From: Circinella umbellata
Taxonomy: Eukaryota > Mucoromycota > Mucoromycetes > Mucorales > Lichtheimiaceae
DNA length: 64,000 nt
Assembly (NCBI GenBank): GCA_025093555.1
Contig: JAIWNF010000036.1
Location: 1-64,000, forward strand
Reading direction: 5' to 3'
The notes below the pieces were generated by a model that had not been told where the DNA came from, searched no databases, and was given only the letters and a program-made list of their open reading frames with translations. Positions 36,225 to 49,031 of this stretch are shown in pieces. Position 1 is the stretch's first letter. Each line of letters begins with the position of its first letter. The position numbers and the translations under genes are program-made.

Positions 36225-37950
36225 CATAAGTTCTCACATCCTTCTCAATTTATTTATTTATTTTTGCATAATTTTCCAATTTCTTACTTTTCTCTTTCAT
36301 TTGTAGCATTTGAATCTTTCATATCTAACATATACACTTACAAGCATTAAATTTTTTATTATATAAAGAATGAACTAAAAATAATGAGATTAGATTATTT
36401 CTGACTTTTTTCATTGCTTTTATCAGTAATGAGAGCTATTGGCTAATTGCTTCAATGTTGGTATTAAGGATTTCCTTTTGTTTATACGTTTAGCTATTTA
36501 ATTAAAAAGTTGTTCAGATAATACAAGCTATCGACACCCGTATATAAGCGAAATATATAAAATATAGACGATTAAATACTGCAGTGTTGCTTTGTATTCG
36601 CTGATGGAGTTTGTAATAATAGGTGATGCGTAATATGCTAATATCCGCCTGTTTAGCACCTATCAAATTCGTCCCCGTTCTTCTAAAAAAAATCGAGAAG
36701 GGATACCCAGTTTCTGTTAGACAGTATTATGACTTTTCGTCACTTTGCGTCATCAGACACATTATACAGTAAAATGCAACGGGTTATTTATTCTCCCAAA
36801 TTGATATTGTCTCGTTTGCACGTTAACTAGAGCTATAAAGTACATTGACGATGTTAGCGTCCGGTTTGTCTTGAATAACAGTTATTGTTATTTAGCATTT
36901 CTTTATTGTTTATCATTCTGGGTAGCAGACAGTATTAGCGATGGGCCATATCCGAATGATTAGATCAGTTCTTTGTCATTTTTTATAAACTAGTTCGTGT
37001 TTCAGCTATATACGTTACAATAAGGAACTCCAGAACAGTCCGCCTGCCATATAAGTGCTATTTGCTTAATGTAAGAGCGTAAATATTTTAATTCATCCTA
37101 ATAGTTTATGCGCTACTTCTAACTAGGACGTATTTCTTTCGTTTCATTTTTTTAATAATGATAAAATTGAATTTGTCTTCTCTATCATTATTCCCATTGA
37201 CTTTCAGTAATGATTTTATGGTATTGACAGATGAATTTTTGTCATATTAAAATATATTTGCTCCACTTGACGATTATCCATAAACATCCTTTTTCTGGTT
37301 AGCCACCTGTCAAAATACTTTGAAATTTTATAAGCATCGTCCAAAAGTCTTCCAATTTCTTTTTTCTTTCTGGCATCATTACAACATATTGAGCTTGTGA
37401 ACCAAAAAAAGCGCAATGCAGCATCGATTCCATGTTATGTCATATTTATTTTTCATAATTTAGAATTACATTTTACGAAAGCAAATAATGTTTTCTGCAT
37501 TATTTGAATTGTTAATTTAAAATAAAGTTTATGTGAAAGAAGATCGTAATTTCGAAAGATAAATGTTAAGTCGGTTGAATTATTATTAATAAGTGCACAA
37601 TATAAAATAGTGAAGTTGAATTTTTTTGCGTAGAAAAGGTACGTGAGAATTTTTTTTCCCTCGCGGACTCTCCTAAGTGTTTATAGCTTTACGTAACAAA
37701 ACCAAGTGTGTGCTTGAGAGGCATACGTATGCAAAATAAAATAAAAATAATAAACCTTTTCAAACGAAACGGGATAATCATACATATTATGACTTTAATA
37801 TTTTAATATAATTTTTATTACTATTACTATTACTATTACTATTGTTATTATTATGAATCGAGGTAAGACTATTTTATATACATTAGTGAAAAAATGTTGC
37901 TTATTTTAAAGGTTATCACTTAAAGAGAAAGCTTGTACAACCCCAACTTG
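36225..37950. other. Intergenic stretch
   Basis: I see no gene in about 1.7 kb. The stretch is AT-rich and contains an (ATTACT)n-like simple repeat at about 37817-37850. Confidence 0.5.
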
Positions 37951-37955
37951 GATGT

Positions 37956-37986
37956 GGGGTGGGGGAGTGTGCGGGGATTAGGGGGG
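37956..37986 (+). promoter_or_regulatory. G-rich tract, possible G-quadruplex
   Basis: Four runs of at least four G (GGGG, GGGGG, GGGG, GGGGGG) with loops of 1, 7 and 4 nt lie about 170 bp upstream of the acyl-CoA synthetase start, in otherwise AT-rich DNA. The pattern meets the usual G-quadruplex rule. A promoter role is inferred only from position. Confidence 0.55.
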
Positions 37987-38052
37987 AGTGGAAGTGTGCA
38001 GTGTTGTGCGGGGAGACGTGAGATCATCAGTTATCCGTAGCCCGCAGGTCTC

Positions 38053-38060
38053 TATAAAAA
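38053..38060 (+). promoter_or_regulatory. TATA box of acyl-CoA synthetase gene
   Basis: TATAAAAA lies 75 bp upstream of the ATG at 38128 and is followed by a pyrimidine-rich tract (about 38090-38112) typical of fungal transcription starts. Confidence 0.6.
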
Positions 38061-38127
38061 GGGACAAAAGCTAAGAAATTTTCACACCGTTTCTTTCTTC
38101 TTTTTTTTCTTTCACACGCCATAAGAG

Positions 38128-40639
38128 ATGTCTACCTCCACTGTTGCGAAAGGACGAGTGCAAACGATTGTCAATCACTTATCTCCTCAAAATGATACTC
38201 CCGATCATGAAAAGTGTATGTATATTATCCATTATTTGTCAAAGTGAACCCCGTATTATTATTATCGATACCGAGGTTAGAGAATGCTAACATTGATTGC
38301 TCAAAAAAAATTCTTTCAATATAGACCGTATTCAACGTAAACCAGGTCAGGTACCTCATGTTACTCCCCTCGATCCTATCCGATTTTTATTAAGAAGTGC
38401 CATGGTGTATCGTAACAAGACAGCTGTTATTCATGGTGATCGTTCTTTTGACTATGAAACACTCGCTGATCGAACTTTACGATTGGCAAATCTTTTGAAA
38501 ACTGATTATAATGTTCAGCCTGGAGATCGCGTGGGTATCCTCTGTCAGAATGTACCTGCTTTTCTTGAATCATTATATGCTATCCCATCTATTGCTGCCG
38601 TGATGGTGCCTCTCAATACTCGTTTGGCTCAACCAGAGATCGAATATGTTGTCAATCATTCAGGAATATCCGTATTGATTGTACAAGATGAATTATTTTC
38701 TCGTCTCTCCCCTGCCGTCAAGGAAAAAGTAAAACTTATTCGTGTCGCCGACCATCAAAACCATGGTGATCCACCTTGCCCTTATGAACAACTTTTACAA
38801 AACACAACTACAGTATTTAAATGGAATGATTTGTCGCTTACAACGGATGAAAATGCCCTCATTTCTATCAATTATACTTCAGGATCAACAGGTAAATTAT
38901 CCTTCCTGCCTAGCAAGCTTTCATGATAAAGATACTCAAATTGATAAGAGTGAAAGATTGTAACCAACATGCATCCAATTAATTTCATCCTTACTAAACC
39001 AATTATATATTTAAATCAAATAACAGGCAGACCAAAAGGTGTACAGGTAAATAAATAAACAGAAAAGAACGGAAGAAAGCAAACAACGTGATTATAACGT
39101 AACTCACACTGTGATTATATATTTTGCAGGTTTCACATAGAGGTTGCTACATGATGGCCATGGGAATGTGTATACAAGCCCATCTCACACCTGAAACTGT
39201 ATATTTATGGACATTACCCATGTTCCACTGTAACGGATGGAATTTCCCTTGGGCTCTCGTTGCGGCTGGAGGTAAGAATATATATAATAATATAGTGTTG
39301 ACAAAATGTATACTTCTTTTATTAATTCAAAAAATACTTTTATATAATAATAGCAACCCAGGTGATGCTGAACAAGATAGATTATACTCACATTTGGAAG
39401 CTCATCAAGGAGTTACGCGTCACCCACTATTGCGGAGCTCCCACAGTTCACAACGAAGTTTGTCACCATAAGGATGCTGCAAAGCTTGATTATACCCTTT
39501 TAGCATTTAGCGGCGGTGCTCCTTTGGCTCCTAAAATTATTCGTGGTTTGAACGATCTCAATATTTATCTTACCCAGGTTTATGGACTGGTATGTATCAT
39601 TAAAAATAATATAAAAAATTAATAGCGTGCTTATGGATGGAAACCCCGATTTATTCGAAATATAAAAACTAAATATATATATATATATATATAGACTGAA
39701 ACTTATGGTCCTTGCGTACTCACTTATGATAAAGGGGCACTTAGCCAACACCCTGAGGATCAACACTTGGGGTTGGTAGCACGTCAAGGATATAATATTA
39801 TTACTCAAGATGAAGTACGGGTACTCGATCAAAAGACAGCCACTGATGTAGTTGCAAATGGAACGCAAATAGGAGAGATTTGTTTGTCTGGAAACGTTAC
39901 AATGATGGGTTACTATAACGATCCCGAGGAAACCAAAAAATGTTTTAGAGCAGGCGTTTTCTGGAGTGGCGATCTTGCTGTGCGACATCCTGATGGTGTA
40001 ATTGAGATTGTAGATCGATCCAAAGATGTCATTGTATCTGGTGGTGAAAACATTAGTTCTATTGAAGTTGAAAATACAATTGTAGCTATGGAAGAAGTAT
40101 CTGAATGGTTTGTATTGTTGCTTATATGCTTATAAATGTCATTAGAGAGTATATTGAGACGAATATCGGAATACTTACAAAAGTTGATGTTATTTTATTA
40201 GTGCTATCATTGCAGGCCCAGATGAAAAATGGGGTGAACGTCCCTTTGCATTCGTAGTTGTAAGAGAAGGTCGAACAACAACAGCAGAAGCTGTTCTTGA
40301 TCATTGTAGAAAGAACTTGGCTGGTTACAAGTGCCCTGCAAAAGTAATCTTTATTAAGAGTATTCCAAAGACAAGGTAATAAATTAACGTTTTTTATTGT
40401 TATTATTTTTATTATTAACACGATGTACATTGAATGGGCAACTCAACAATTTAATTTTTTTTATGTTTGGATTGGTACTTAGCACTGGTAAGCATATAAT
40501 TTCTTTGTATTGTTTCTGGTACTTTTAATCAATAACTATACATCTATTAACATTATATCATATTTTATTTATAGGTAAAACACAAAAATTCTTGATGCGC
40601 GAGGAATTATGGAAATCATATGGAAAACGAGTTAATTAG
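38128..40639 (+). CDS. AMP-forming acyl-CoA synthetase
   Basis: Adenylate-forming enzyme that activates a carboxylic acid with ATP and loads it onto CoA. Exons: 38128-38215, 38325-38891, 39027-39046 (20 nt), 39130-39271, 39354-39589, 39695-40107, 40202-40375, 40483-40487 (5 nt), 40575-40639. They sum to exactly 570 codons (569 aa). Motifs: P-loop YTSGSTGRPKG across exons 2-3, TETYGPC (A5), WSGDLAVRHPDGVIEIVDRSKDVIVSGGENI (A7-A8, in separate blocks of the protein) and A10 lysine motif KTSTGKTQKF across exons 7-9. The middle (LPMFHCNGW...AAGATQV) resembles medium/short-chain fungal and plant acyl-activating enzymes, so the substrate is probably a short- or medium-chain acid. No PTS1 signal ends the protein (GKRVN), suggesting a cytosolic enzyme. 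Confidence 0.92.
39027..39046 (+). other. 20-nt micro-exon of the acyl-CoA synthetase
   Basis: The sequence lies between AACAG and GTAAAT splice sites. It supplies R-P-K-G-V-Q of the ATP-binding P-loop and joins TSGSTG to VSHRG in the correct phase. Confidence 0.85.
40483..40487 (+). other. 5-nt micro-exon of the acyl-CoA synthetase
   Basis: The five bases CACTG sit between TTAG and GTAAGC. They complete the S-T-G of the A10 motif (PKT-STG-KTQKF). Without them the two neighbouring exons do not join in frame. Confidence 0.8.
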
Positions 40640-41189
40640 CTAGAACATTTATGGTACTATAAATAGCCGTTAGATTTAAAAATATTTCATATGGATGGAT
40701 TGTTTTTATAAATAGAAAATCAAAGATATATAACTAATTCTAAACAATAGTAACTACGTATTGCTGATTAACTGATTTTTTTATGGTTTTTGTTTGTGAT
40801 AATGTCAACATGATTGATACCATTTTCTTTTTATATCAACATTTAATTCGTTATCTTTATAAACTTTAAAAGTCTGATTCAAGTATCTTTTTTTTTTCTT
40901 CAATACCTTAAGCTTTGCTAAATTGAATGTGATTCTAGAAATATGTACGTAGATAGTTGATATATACCAACTTAAGAAGACAGACTTGTTACAAATCTTT
41001 GGTTATAAATGACAGTAAAGGTCTCTTTTTATTGTTACTGTTGCTATGGTAATAGTATTTGAAAAAAATCGAATCAAAATTAAAGATCAAGTCACCGTTA
41101 CATATTGAATTTTTTTTTTATTTACATTTGTACATATGGGACAGTAGAACGATAATAATGCTAATAAAAATAATGTATATTTAATGAAT
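40640..41189. other. Convergent intergenic region
   Basis: No gene is seen. The region separates the 3' ends of the acyl-CoA synthetase (plus) and the beta-glucosidase (minus). Confidence 0.5.
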
Positions 41190-44100
41190 CTAAATAGTAA
41201 ATGAACTGGATTCACGAATATCACGACTACTAGCTCCAATATAAACCGCGAATTCTCCTTTGGCAAGTTTCCATTCTTCTGATTCTTCGTCCCAGAAACT
41301 CAAATCATTTTTGGTAAAAACAAAATCAACTCTTTTCTTTTCTCCTGCTCGAAGAAAAACTTTTTCAAATCCGCGAAGTAACTTGGGTGGCTCATTCGTG
41401 TATTGTGGGAAAGAGAGATATGCTTGTGGAATTTCAGCACCATCAGTCTCTCCAACATTGGTAATAGAGATAGATGTAGTAACTCTTGTATTATCTTCTT
41501 TCCCATTGACAACCGTTTTAAGTCTATCATACTTGAATTGTGTGTAAGATAGCCCGAAACCAAACTCAAACAGTGGTGAAATTTCTTTGGCATCGAAGTA
41601 TTTGTAGCCCAGCAGTAATTTTTCGGTGTATTCAATCTAATATTGCAAAAATCCAAAATTAATATACTAAGCTTAATCACTAATATGATTTATCTATTAT
41701 ATACCTGAGCTTCAGATGAAATATGAGCAGGATAATCATCTTGTTTTTTTGCAATTGTATACGGTAAACGACCCGATGGATTGACATCACCGAATAGAAC
41801 ATCAGCCAAAGAATTACCTGATTCTTGACCAGCAAGACCAGGCCAGACAATGGCTTTAATATTTTCGTTATCGATCCATGGCATAAGTACAGGACCCACT
41901 GAATTTATGACTACAATCACATTTTCACTAACTTCTGCTACAGCTTCAATCTATACATAATTTCTAATTAATATTGAAGAAAGAAATTATCGATCAAATC
42001 ACATAATTGCTATTACATACCAAGTTATCACCATTATTCCATAATGATAAATTTTTTCGATCATTATTTCCCTCGACAATAATATATTCTTCTCCAGCAT
42101 CAGCCATTACAAATACTATGGCAATGTCCGCTTCGTATGCTAGTGACTGGACCTCTTCAAGATCATAATCGTTGAAATTATGTACTATTTCAATGTTTTC
42201 ACCAACACGAGCTGTAATACCATCGAAAGGTGTCACAAGATATGGAAAATCAGCAGTGCCGGAACCCCAGCCCTAATAATTAATTGTTATATAAAAAGTT
42301 AATTTAAACAAATAATAATAAAAATAGTTTTTTAAAAGTGTTATAAATATATGGATATCTACCACAGCGACTGTATATGCATTATAAAAATGAATATGGA
42401 GAGAAAAAAACATGTTATTGTTAGCATTTTTCGTTCGTCTGTGTATTGTATACTGCGTAAAACAGAGTAGAAAAAATAGAAAAAAGCTTACGATGACCCT
42501 TTCCACAACTTTGATCTGGACATCCATTGAGACCTTGAGGTATAGGTCCCGCATTACTACCAATAAGAGCAATTTTCTTATGTGTGTGGGTACTAAGAGG
42601 CAATATTTCATCTTCGTTACGTAAAAGTACTACAGCGGCAGCTCCCATTTCTCGGACAAGTTCACTATGGTTTTCTTGTACGAGAATCTCTGGTGCAGCA
42701 GATCTTACGAAAGTATTGATAGTTGTTTTTGGAAAATCCTCATCCTGTTTCATCTGTTTGTAATACGATAGTTCATTATTTATTAGTGATGTGGTTTTGA
42801 ATTAGCACTTTTTTTTTCAATAAATTAACTGGGTGTTCTTACTTTATAATAAGAAGCCGCGATACGAAGTGCCATATCAGTTATCTATATAATAATATAA
42901 TCAAAAATGAGATATTTATGAGTTAGGGTATGAAATTAGCAACAATATTATAAAGACGAAGTTGGGTTTTCGTTTAACTTACTCTAGCTTCTGACACTTC
43001 ACCATCATTAACAGCTTTTGTAAGATTCGAGCCAAAGAATGTTAGACCATCCCCCATTAAAATATCACCCTAATAAATTTATGACGAATATAAGTTTTCA
43101 ATTAGTGTGAGAATAAAATGCCCAAGAGAGATTTTATTTAATAAAAAGTAACTACTTACAGGCATAGTCATATCAAGACCAGCATTTGCTGCTTTAGCAG
43201 TCGAATGAGTAGCACCCCTAATAAGGTTGTATTGTTACGATGTGTGCATACATGTGTAGTTTAATAAAAAAAACATACATACCAATCGCTCATTATGGGT
43301 CCTCGAAAACCAAGCTCACCCTTGAGAACCGTGTTCAGAATATATGAATTCTCGCATGCATATTCACCATCCGCTAGATTATAACCGCACATCACTGCAG
43401 CAAGACCTGCTTCAACTGCACGTGCATAAGGCCATAAATAAAGCTCATGTAAGGTTCTTTTATCAATATTGGACGATGACTGTTATTGATAAAACGATAC
43501 ATCATTATGTAAGATAGCAATTCTCGTTTTTTTCTTTTGAACTTTGAAATATATTACTTACTGTAGTTCTGTTTGTTTCTTGGTTATTTCCAACGTAATG
43601 TTTTGCTGTGGCAGCCTATATATAGATAATGTTATTAAAAAATTACTTTCAAAACAGAGCTACGGTATGAGAAGGAACTTTTAACTTACAACACCTTGGC
43701 TTTGTATTCCAAGAATAGTTTCTCTACCAGCTACGCCAGAAAGCCATGGATCCTGGTTGTAAAAAAGAAAACGATAACGAGTCATATACACTTTTAATCA
43801 TCAATGGATAATAGTAATAAAATGAATAAGACATAAAACTTACTTCACCAAAGCCTTCCCATGCTCGACCCGATTGAGGTGACCTCATAATATCAATACT
43901 AGGGCCCAGTTGATAATGAACACCTTTTGCTCTAAATTCTTTCCCCATATACTCTCCTCGTTGTCGTATCGCCGTCTTGTCAAAGGAGGCAGCAGCAGTA
44001 ATTCCAGAAACACCAGCTGTCACATTATTGCCAAAGCGAATACCCATTGGACTATCTTGAAGACAAAGGGAAGGGAAATCCGGATTTTCGGAAGCATATG

Positions 44101-44299
44101 TGTTGCCAACACATAATGTCTTTTCCCATCCCATACCAGTAGTTAATCCCACTTTTTGTTCAAGAGACATTTGATTGACAAGAGAAAGTGCTTTATCGTA
44201 TGCTTCGTCCCATGTTAGTCCGCTATCACTGGATGCTAATCCATTGATAATACATAATGTGATGAATAAAAATAAAGTTGATCGTGTTAAAAAAATCAT
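41190..44299 (-). CDS. Secreted GH3 beta-glucosidase
   Basis: Glycoside hydrolase family 3, releasing glucose from beta-glucosides such as cellobiose. The start at 44299 gives a clear signal peptide (MIFLTRSTLFLFITLCIINGL). Exons (minus): 44299-43844, 43752-43690, 43615-43562, 43479-43283, 43217-43160, 43069-42983, 42884-42843, 42753-42492, 42272-42021, 41950-41705, 41636-41190; ~720 aa. Motifs: SPMGIRFG, GPSIDIMRSPQSGRAWEGFGEDP, AKHYVGNNQE, and MSDWGATHS with nucleophile Asp at about residue 256 (43285-43287). The GH3-C domain has VLLRNED, GWGSGTADFPY, VWPGLAGQESG and LFGDVNPSGRLP; a fibronectin-III-like domain follows FEFGFGLSYTQF. All junctions close in phase except exon 8/9, which is one base out with the only usable donor (42491) and acceptor (42273), hinting at a frameshift or base error. 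Confidence 0.92.
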
Positions 44300-44354
44300 G
44301 TTTGCAACTCAATAGTAAAGAACCAAAAAAAATTCTATAACTTCAAAATGTTCC

Positions 44355-44362
44355 TTTTTATA
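44355..44362 (-). promoter_or_regulatory. Candidate TATA box of the beta-glucosidase
   Basis: On the minus strand this reads TATAAAAA, about 56 bp upstream of the ATG at 44299. Confidence 0.5.
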
Positions 44363-46430
44363 TCTGTGTTGAAATTTCTTTCTCGCCAACCCCCTCTTTT
44401 TTTTTTTTAATACAAATAATCCAAACAAATCTATCATCATCATTATCATTGGTATGTTTATTTTTTAAAAGTTTATTTTTTCTTTTTGCATATGTTTGGA
44501 TGTGTGCATATATTCTCTTTGTTAGCCTTCTCACACTAACTTAAAAGGGTCTTTTAACAAATTCTGTTCTAGTTCAAACTCAAAGTTGCCCGGTAACATC
44601 TGTAACTGGCATTTAACAATTTGAAAGTTCTTGCCTTATTTTCTTATATACATACAATGACAGGATAATGATAAAAGTTATTGTGGTAACAGACTTTTTA
44701 TCCATAAAAATAAAAAATAAATTATATATGCATTGTTCACCGAGGGAACAGGGGAAAAAACAAACTTTTAATTACTTCCTTTTTCTTTTAGAATAGAGTT
44801 CTATTTGTGTGTATAAGTAGAACGACTATCAATCAAAAAAAGTTCCGATGCTCGTGGGGGTTATAGACTTCTTCTCCCCGATAAAGTAACTAGCAAGTAT
44901 TTTTTTTACTTGATGTGTTATAAAAAGAGTAATTCCGCTAACCAAACGTTAATAGTTGAATATAGGAATAATGCTTTGAAAGTTTCACCCGTATTATTTT
45001 TTGATTACAGCTAAGGATCAGTCATAGTATTGGGATATAGACTCGTTTGTTTCGGCATAAAAATTTCTTAGCATGTTGTAAGATGAGTAGCCTGTATCGA
45101 TTAGTTATAATTAGTAGTAGAGGTTTCGTTTTTGGTAATACTCTGTATATAACATTTTCATGATATGAAACGAAGGAATGAGGGTTATTATAATCACAAT
45201 GTATGATGCTGGCAATTGTGAAAGAATGATAAGTACCTTACCCTTTTTTTTTTTGGCATTTTTTCAAAAAGAAAAAGCAGCAGTATTTATCTATTTATTA
45301 TTATCATTCGTCCTCAACCAAACAACCTCCTTAAAAAAAAAAGCATGTAAGGAGGTAGTCCTTTTCTTGTTCTTTATACTATGGGTCATGGTTGTTGGAT
45401 GCTATCTCCTAGTTTAAGGTTCATATATCTCAACGTAAATAACGCCAAATTGAATTCGCTATGCACTTCCCATCCCCTGATATGCGCATGATTATTATAC
45501 ATGGCAATATGCAAAAAAAAAGATACGTAGCATAAGGTCCTCTTCTTGAACATATAGTCGATAAAACTCATTTAATATATTAAACTAATGAAGAAAATCG
45601 AATACTATCACAAATCATACATAATTCTAGTATATCTATACGAGAGGATAGGATAAGAAATAGTTTAGAGAAGAAAAGATGCACATATAAACATACAATA
45701 TTTTTATCTTCTCAATGAAACTGATTTCGTGTTCGTAAATGGTTTCCTCCTAATTGAAACGACCGTCTCGGCTCTTCCTCTCCAACACCAACACCAACTT
45801 TATACCTAATGCATATATTTTTAAAAACATTAGCGAAGTTGATTTGAGTGTCTTCATGTGTAATTATAAGTACTTATTATTACCATTTGATTTGAAAGAA
45901 GATTGATTGACAATTGCCAGCGTTTTTATAATTAGCTCGCAGAGGTGTACAAAAATGGAATCATCCCCAATAGTCACCAATAAAGAGTATTAAAAGAATT
46001 ATCAAAATGATAATGAGTGTACATGGTACGTTTTGAGAGATCATAAAAATTTCCAGTATCATTTTTAATGTTACATAATAAAGTATCATAAAGAATGAAG
46101 TTGTTATTACGAAGCACTTTTATTTTACACGTTGCACATTATTGGCAAGTTTATTATTGTTGGACATTACTTTTTGCCTCGTTTTTATTCTTTTTTTTTG
46201 TACCACATCGAGCTGACAACAAAATATATAGAAGTGAGATCTACCTACGGACTTGTTAGCAAGTGAAAGGATTTGTGAAAAGAAAATGGCGGGTAGTACA
46301 ACTTTACTACTCACTTGCCCCCCTCTTTCTTTGTTATTTCTTCCTCCCACCTATTTTTCCTCTTCTTTTTTTTTTCCCGCTTTCTCTTTCATTACTTATT
46401 AGTTATTATAAAAAAGGTTGGCATGCAGCA
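44363..46430. other. Divergent intergenic region
   Basis: I see no gene in the ~2 kb between the minus-strand beta-glucosidase and the plus-strand SHD1 gene. Chance ORFs here (for example 45178-45417) are low-complexity. TATAAAAAA at about 46407 is close to the following ATG and may lie in its 5' UTR. Confidence 0.45.
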
Positions 46431-48835
46431 ATGGCTGATATTCAACACCAATCAATGAGAGTGTGGACTGGTAGTGATGGAAAGTTTGAGGTTGAAGCAA
46501 GTTATATTGGATTATTTCAAAATACTAAAGTCAAATTACGGAAACAAGGAGGTGGCATGATTGCCGTTCCTCTCAATCGACTCTGTGAAGCGGATGTAGC
46601 ATACATTGCTGCTCGATCGGGATTGTCGAATCTTACTTTGAATGATAATAATAATACTAATAATGATATAGCCGGAACTATTACAACCGCTCCAGGAACA
46701 GTTGATAAAGCAATTATGCAAAAGCCAGACAATCCAAGCGACGTCAATATCCCGTCACCGACCCTTGGGATATCTTTTGCTGCAGAAACAATAACTACAA
46801 AAGCAATTCAAAATAATGAAACAGCCGCAATAACAGCAGCATCATCTCCTCCACTAACACACCCTCAACAACAAGCCGAAGTCCCCATAGCAGCAATGCA
46901 GACATTGTCAGTTTCAAACACAATTCTTCCTTTCGATGGTTATTTTTCGCCAAGACCACATGAGCATGCCCCATCTTCAACGCCCGCTGTGCCAAATAAC
47001 ATGGCGCAAGCACCTATCAATCAAACACAGCCACCTTCACAACAATCATTGGATCGTCCTAACCATCTTCAAAATGAACAACATAATCGTTCAATGACTT
47101 CACCTCAGACCATTATAAATCATCCACCTGTATACGGACATACAGGATATTCACAAGAAGAACAACATCGTTCCACGACTTCGCCACAACAAGTAATATC
47201 TTACCCACCTCCTCATATTTATAGTTATCAACCTCAAATGGTAGCTGGAAATCATTATCCAGGATATCCACAACAAGAACATCATAATAATCCTCCTCAA
47301 TCCGTAACGCCTAGCGTAAAAAATATATATGAGAATAGCTTATCTAGCAATAGCTATCGAGGACACCAAAATCACGCTATATCGACTCCTCCTATCACAA
47401 CCACCATGACAGCTACGAGTTATTCGCAACAACAACAACAACTTGAATCCCATGCGGCCACTGAAACCTTTGTGTTAACAAAAATCGAACATAGTGGACC
47501 TCAGCGAGTTCGAGCTATGCGTCCTGAATCAGTCCAGCTTTTATCCCAACGATCACTTTCATCCATTACCGAAAAACTTATTCATTCACCTCAAGGACAA
47601 TGGCAGCCACGACCTCAAACACTCGCCGGATTTCCTCCTAATGTTTTGGCAACCATTGGCAAGTTTTTGGACGCACGTACACGGGTCCGTCTTGCCAACG
47701 TTTGTCGTTCGTTTTTACAAGCCATGTTCCGTCCTCATGTCTGGCGTCATATTTGGTTTTTGCACCAAGATTTATATCGTGTTGATAGCTCTATGATTCA
47801 TGCCATGACGCAAACATTAAAGGGATATCAGTTATATCATGCAGTGTATACAGTAGTATTGGATGGGTCTGCCGTAACTGCAGATTCGGTCGTTCATGTA
47901 TTGTTGAATTTTTTGAGTTTAAGACAATTGTCAATCAAGAGCTGTTGGCAGGTTTATTCATTCCCATTATGTGGTAAATTAATGCAACTGGCTACAACAG
48001 GACAGAGAGGAGCCCCGATTCAATTGGAAAAAATTGAGCTGGGCAAGGCACTTCGACGAGGTATTGATAAAAAGGAAGCAGAAAAGAAGCCGAATTTACC
48101 ACAGTCGTTTGGTCAAGATGTAGAAGGGATACGAACAGCATTGGAACAATTGGCAGGGAGACCGGTTCAAATTGATTGTTATTTATGCGACTTTTGTCAC
48201 GTGGGTGTATCCGGTCCAATGCTCATGTGCTTTGCTTGCGGCCCGTTACATATTCATAAATGTACACACTGTGCTCCCAAATGTGATCGGTAAAGTTTTT
48301 TTCTTCTGTGTTAAAAGTTGTTGAATAGTCTACGCTGGGTTTCTAATATGATATATACATAAATAGATGCTCTACACGCATTTGTAATATGCCCCAATGT
48401 CGTGGAAAATCAATTCAAATCACAACAGAAAAGTGTGGACAATGTGAAAAGGCCCTTTCTATATGTAACCAACCACATAATCAAGCCTGCTTAGCAGCAA
48501 AGAAACCATGTGAAAAATGTAACAGTGTTTATCATGTACAATGTCGAACCAACGATGGGGGATATATATCTAATCAATGTTCAAGGTGTGGAATCGTCGC
48601 TTGTCCTACGTGTGAACTATCAGGCTGTGCCGGTGGATGTTTGGGACAATGGTGTCGTGGATGTATTGAACATGTTGATTTAGCTCATTGTAAATGTTTC
48701 GTATTGGAACGAAAAACGGGTGGCAAGATGCGTAAGAAGAATGTATGCAAGAATTGTCGAAAAGGTTGTGCAAAATGTAGCACAGGTGGATTCTGCGCAC
48801 GTTGTTTAGGAGTACATAAAAACCAATGTCGTTAG
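46431..48835 (+). CDS. SHD1 + F-box-like + Cys-rich protein
   Basis: Protein of 775 aa from exons 46431-48289 and 48367-48835 (intron 48290-48366, phase 2). The start is the only in-frame Met before the first domain. Residues about 10-65 match the SLA1 homology domain 1 (VWTGSDGKFEVEASYIGL...AVPLNRLCEADVAYIAARSG), a module found in endocytic adaptors such as Sla1. Residues about 70-370 are a Pro/Gln/Ser/Asn-rich linker. Residues about 395-435 look like an F-box (FPPNVLATIGKFLDARTRVRLANVCRSF), followed by a leucine-rich-like stretch. The last ~190 aa hold some 35 Cys in CxxC pairs, suggesting several zinc sites, but I cannot match them to RING, IBR or B-box confidently. An adaptor of an SCF ubiquitin ligase is a reasonable guess; function is otherwise unknown. 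Confidence 0.8.
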
Positions 48836-49031
48836 ATCATTTATTCTTATTATAATTATTATTACTACTATTACTTACATGGCATTATATCAAAAACAAC
48901 AAAAGAAAATAATTTGTATTATAAACTACAATATTACGCATAGCATATATCCATTTTTACTATTAATATTACAGCCGTCTTTATCCACATTGATTGTCTT
49001 GTTGTTCTTCTACTGCTGCTGCAAAATCTTA

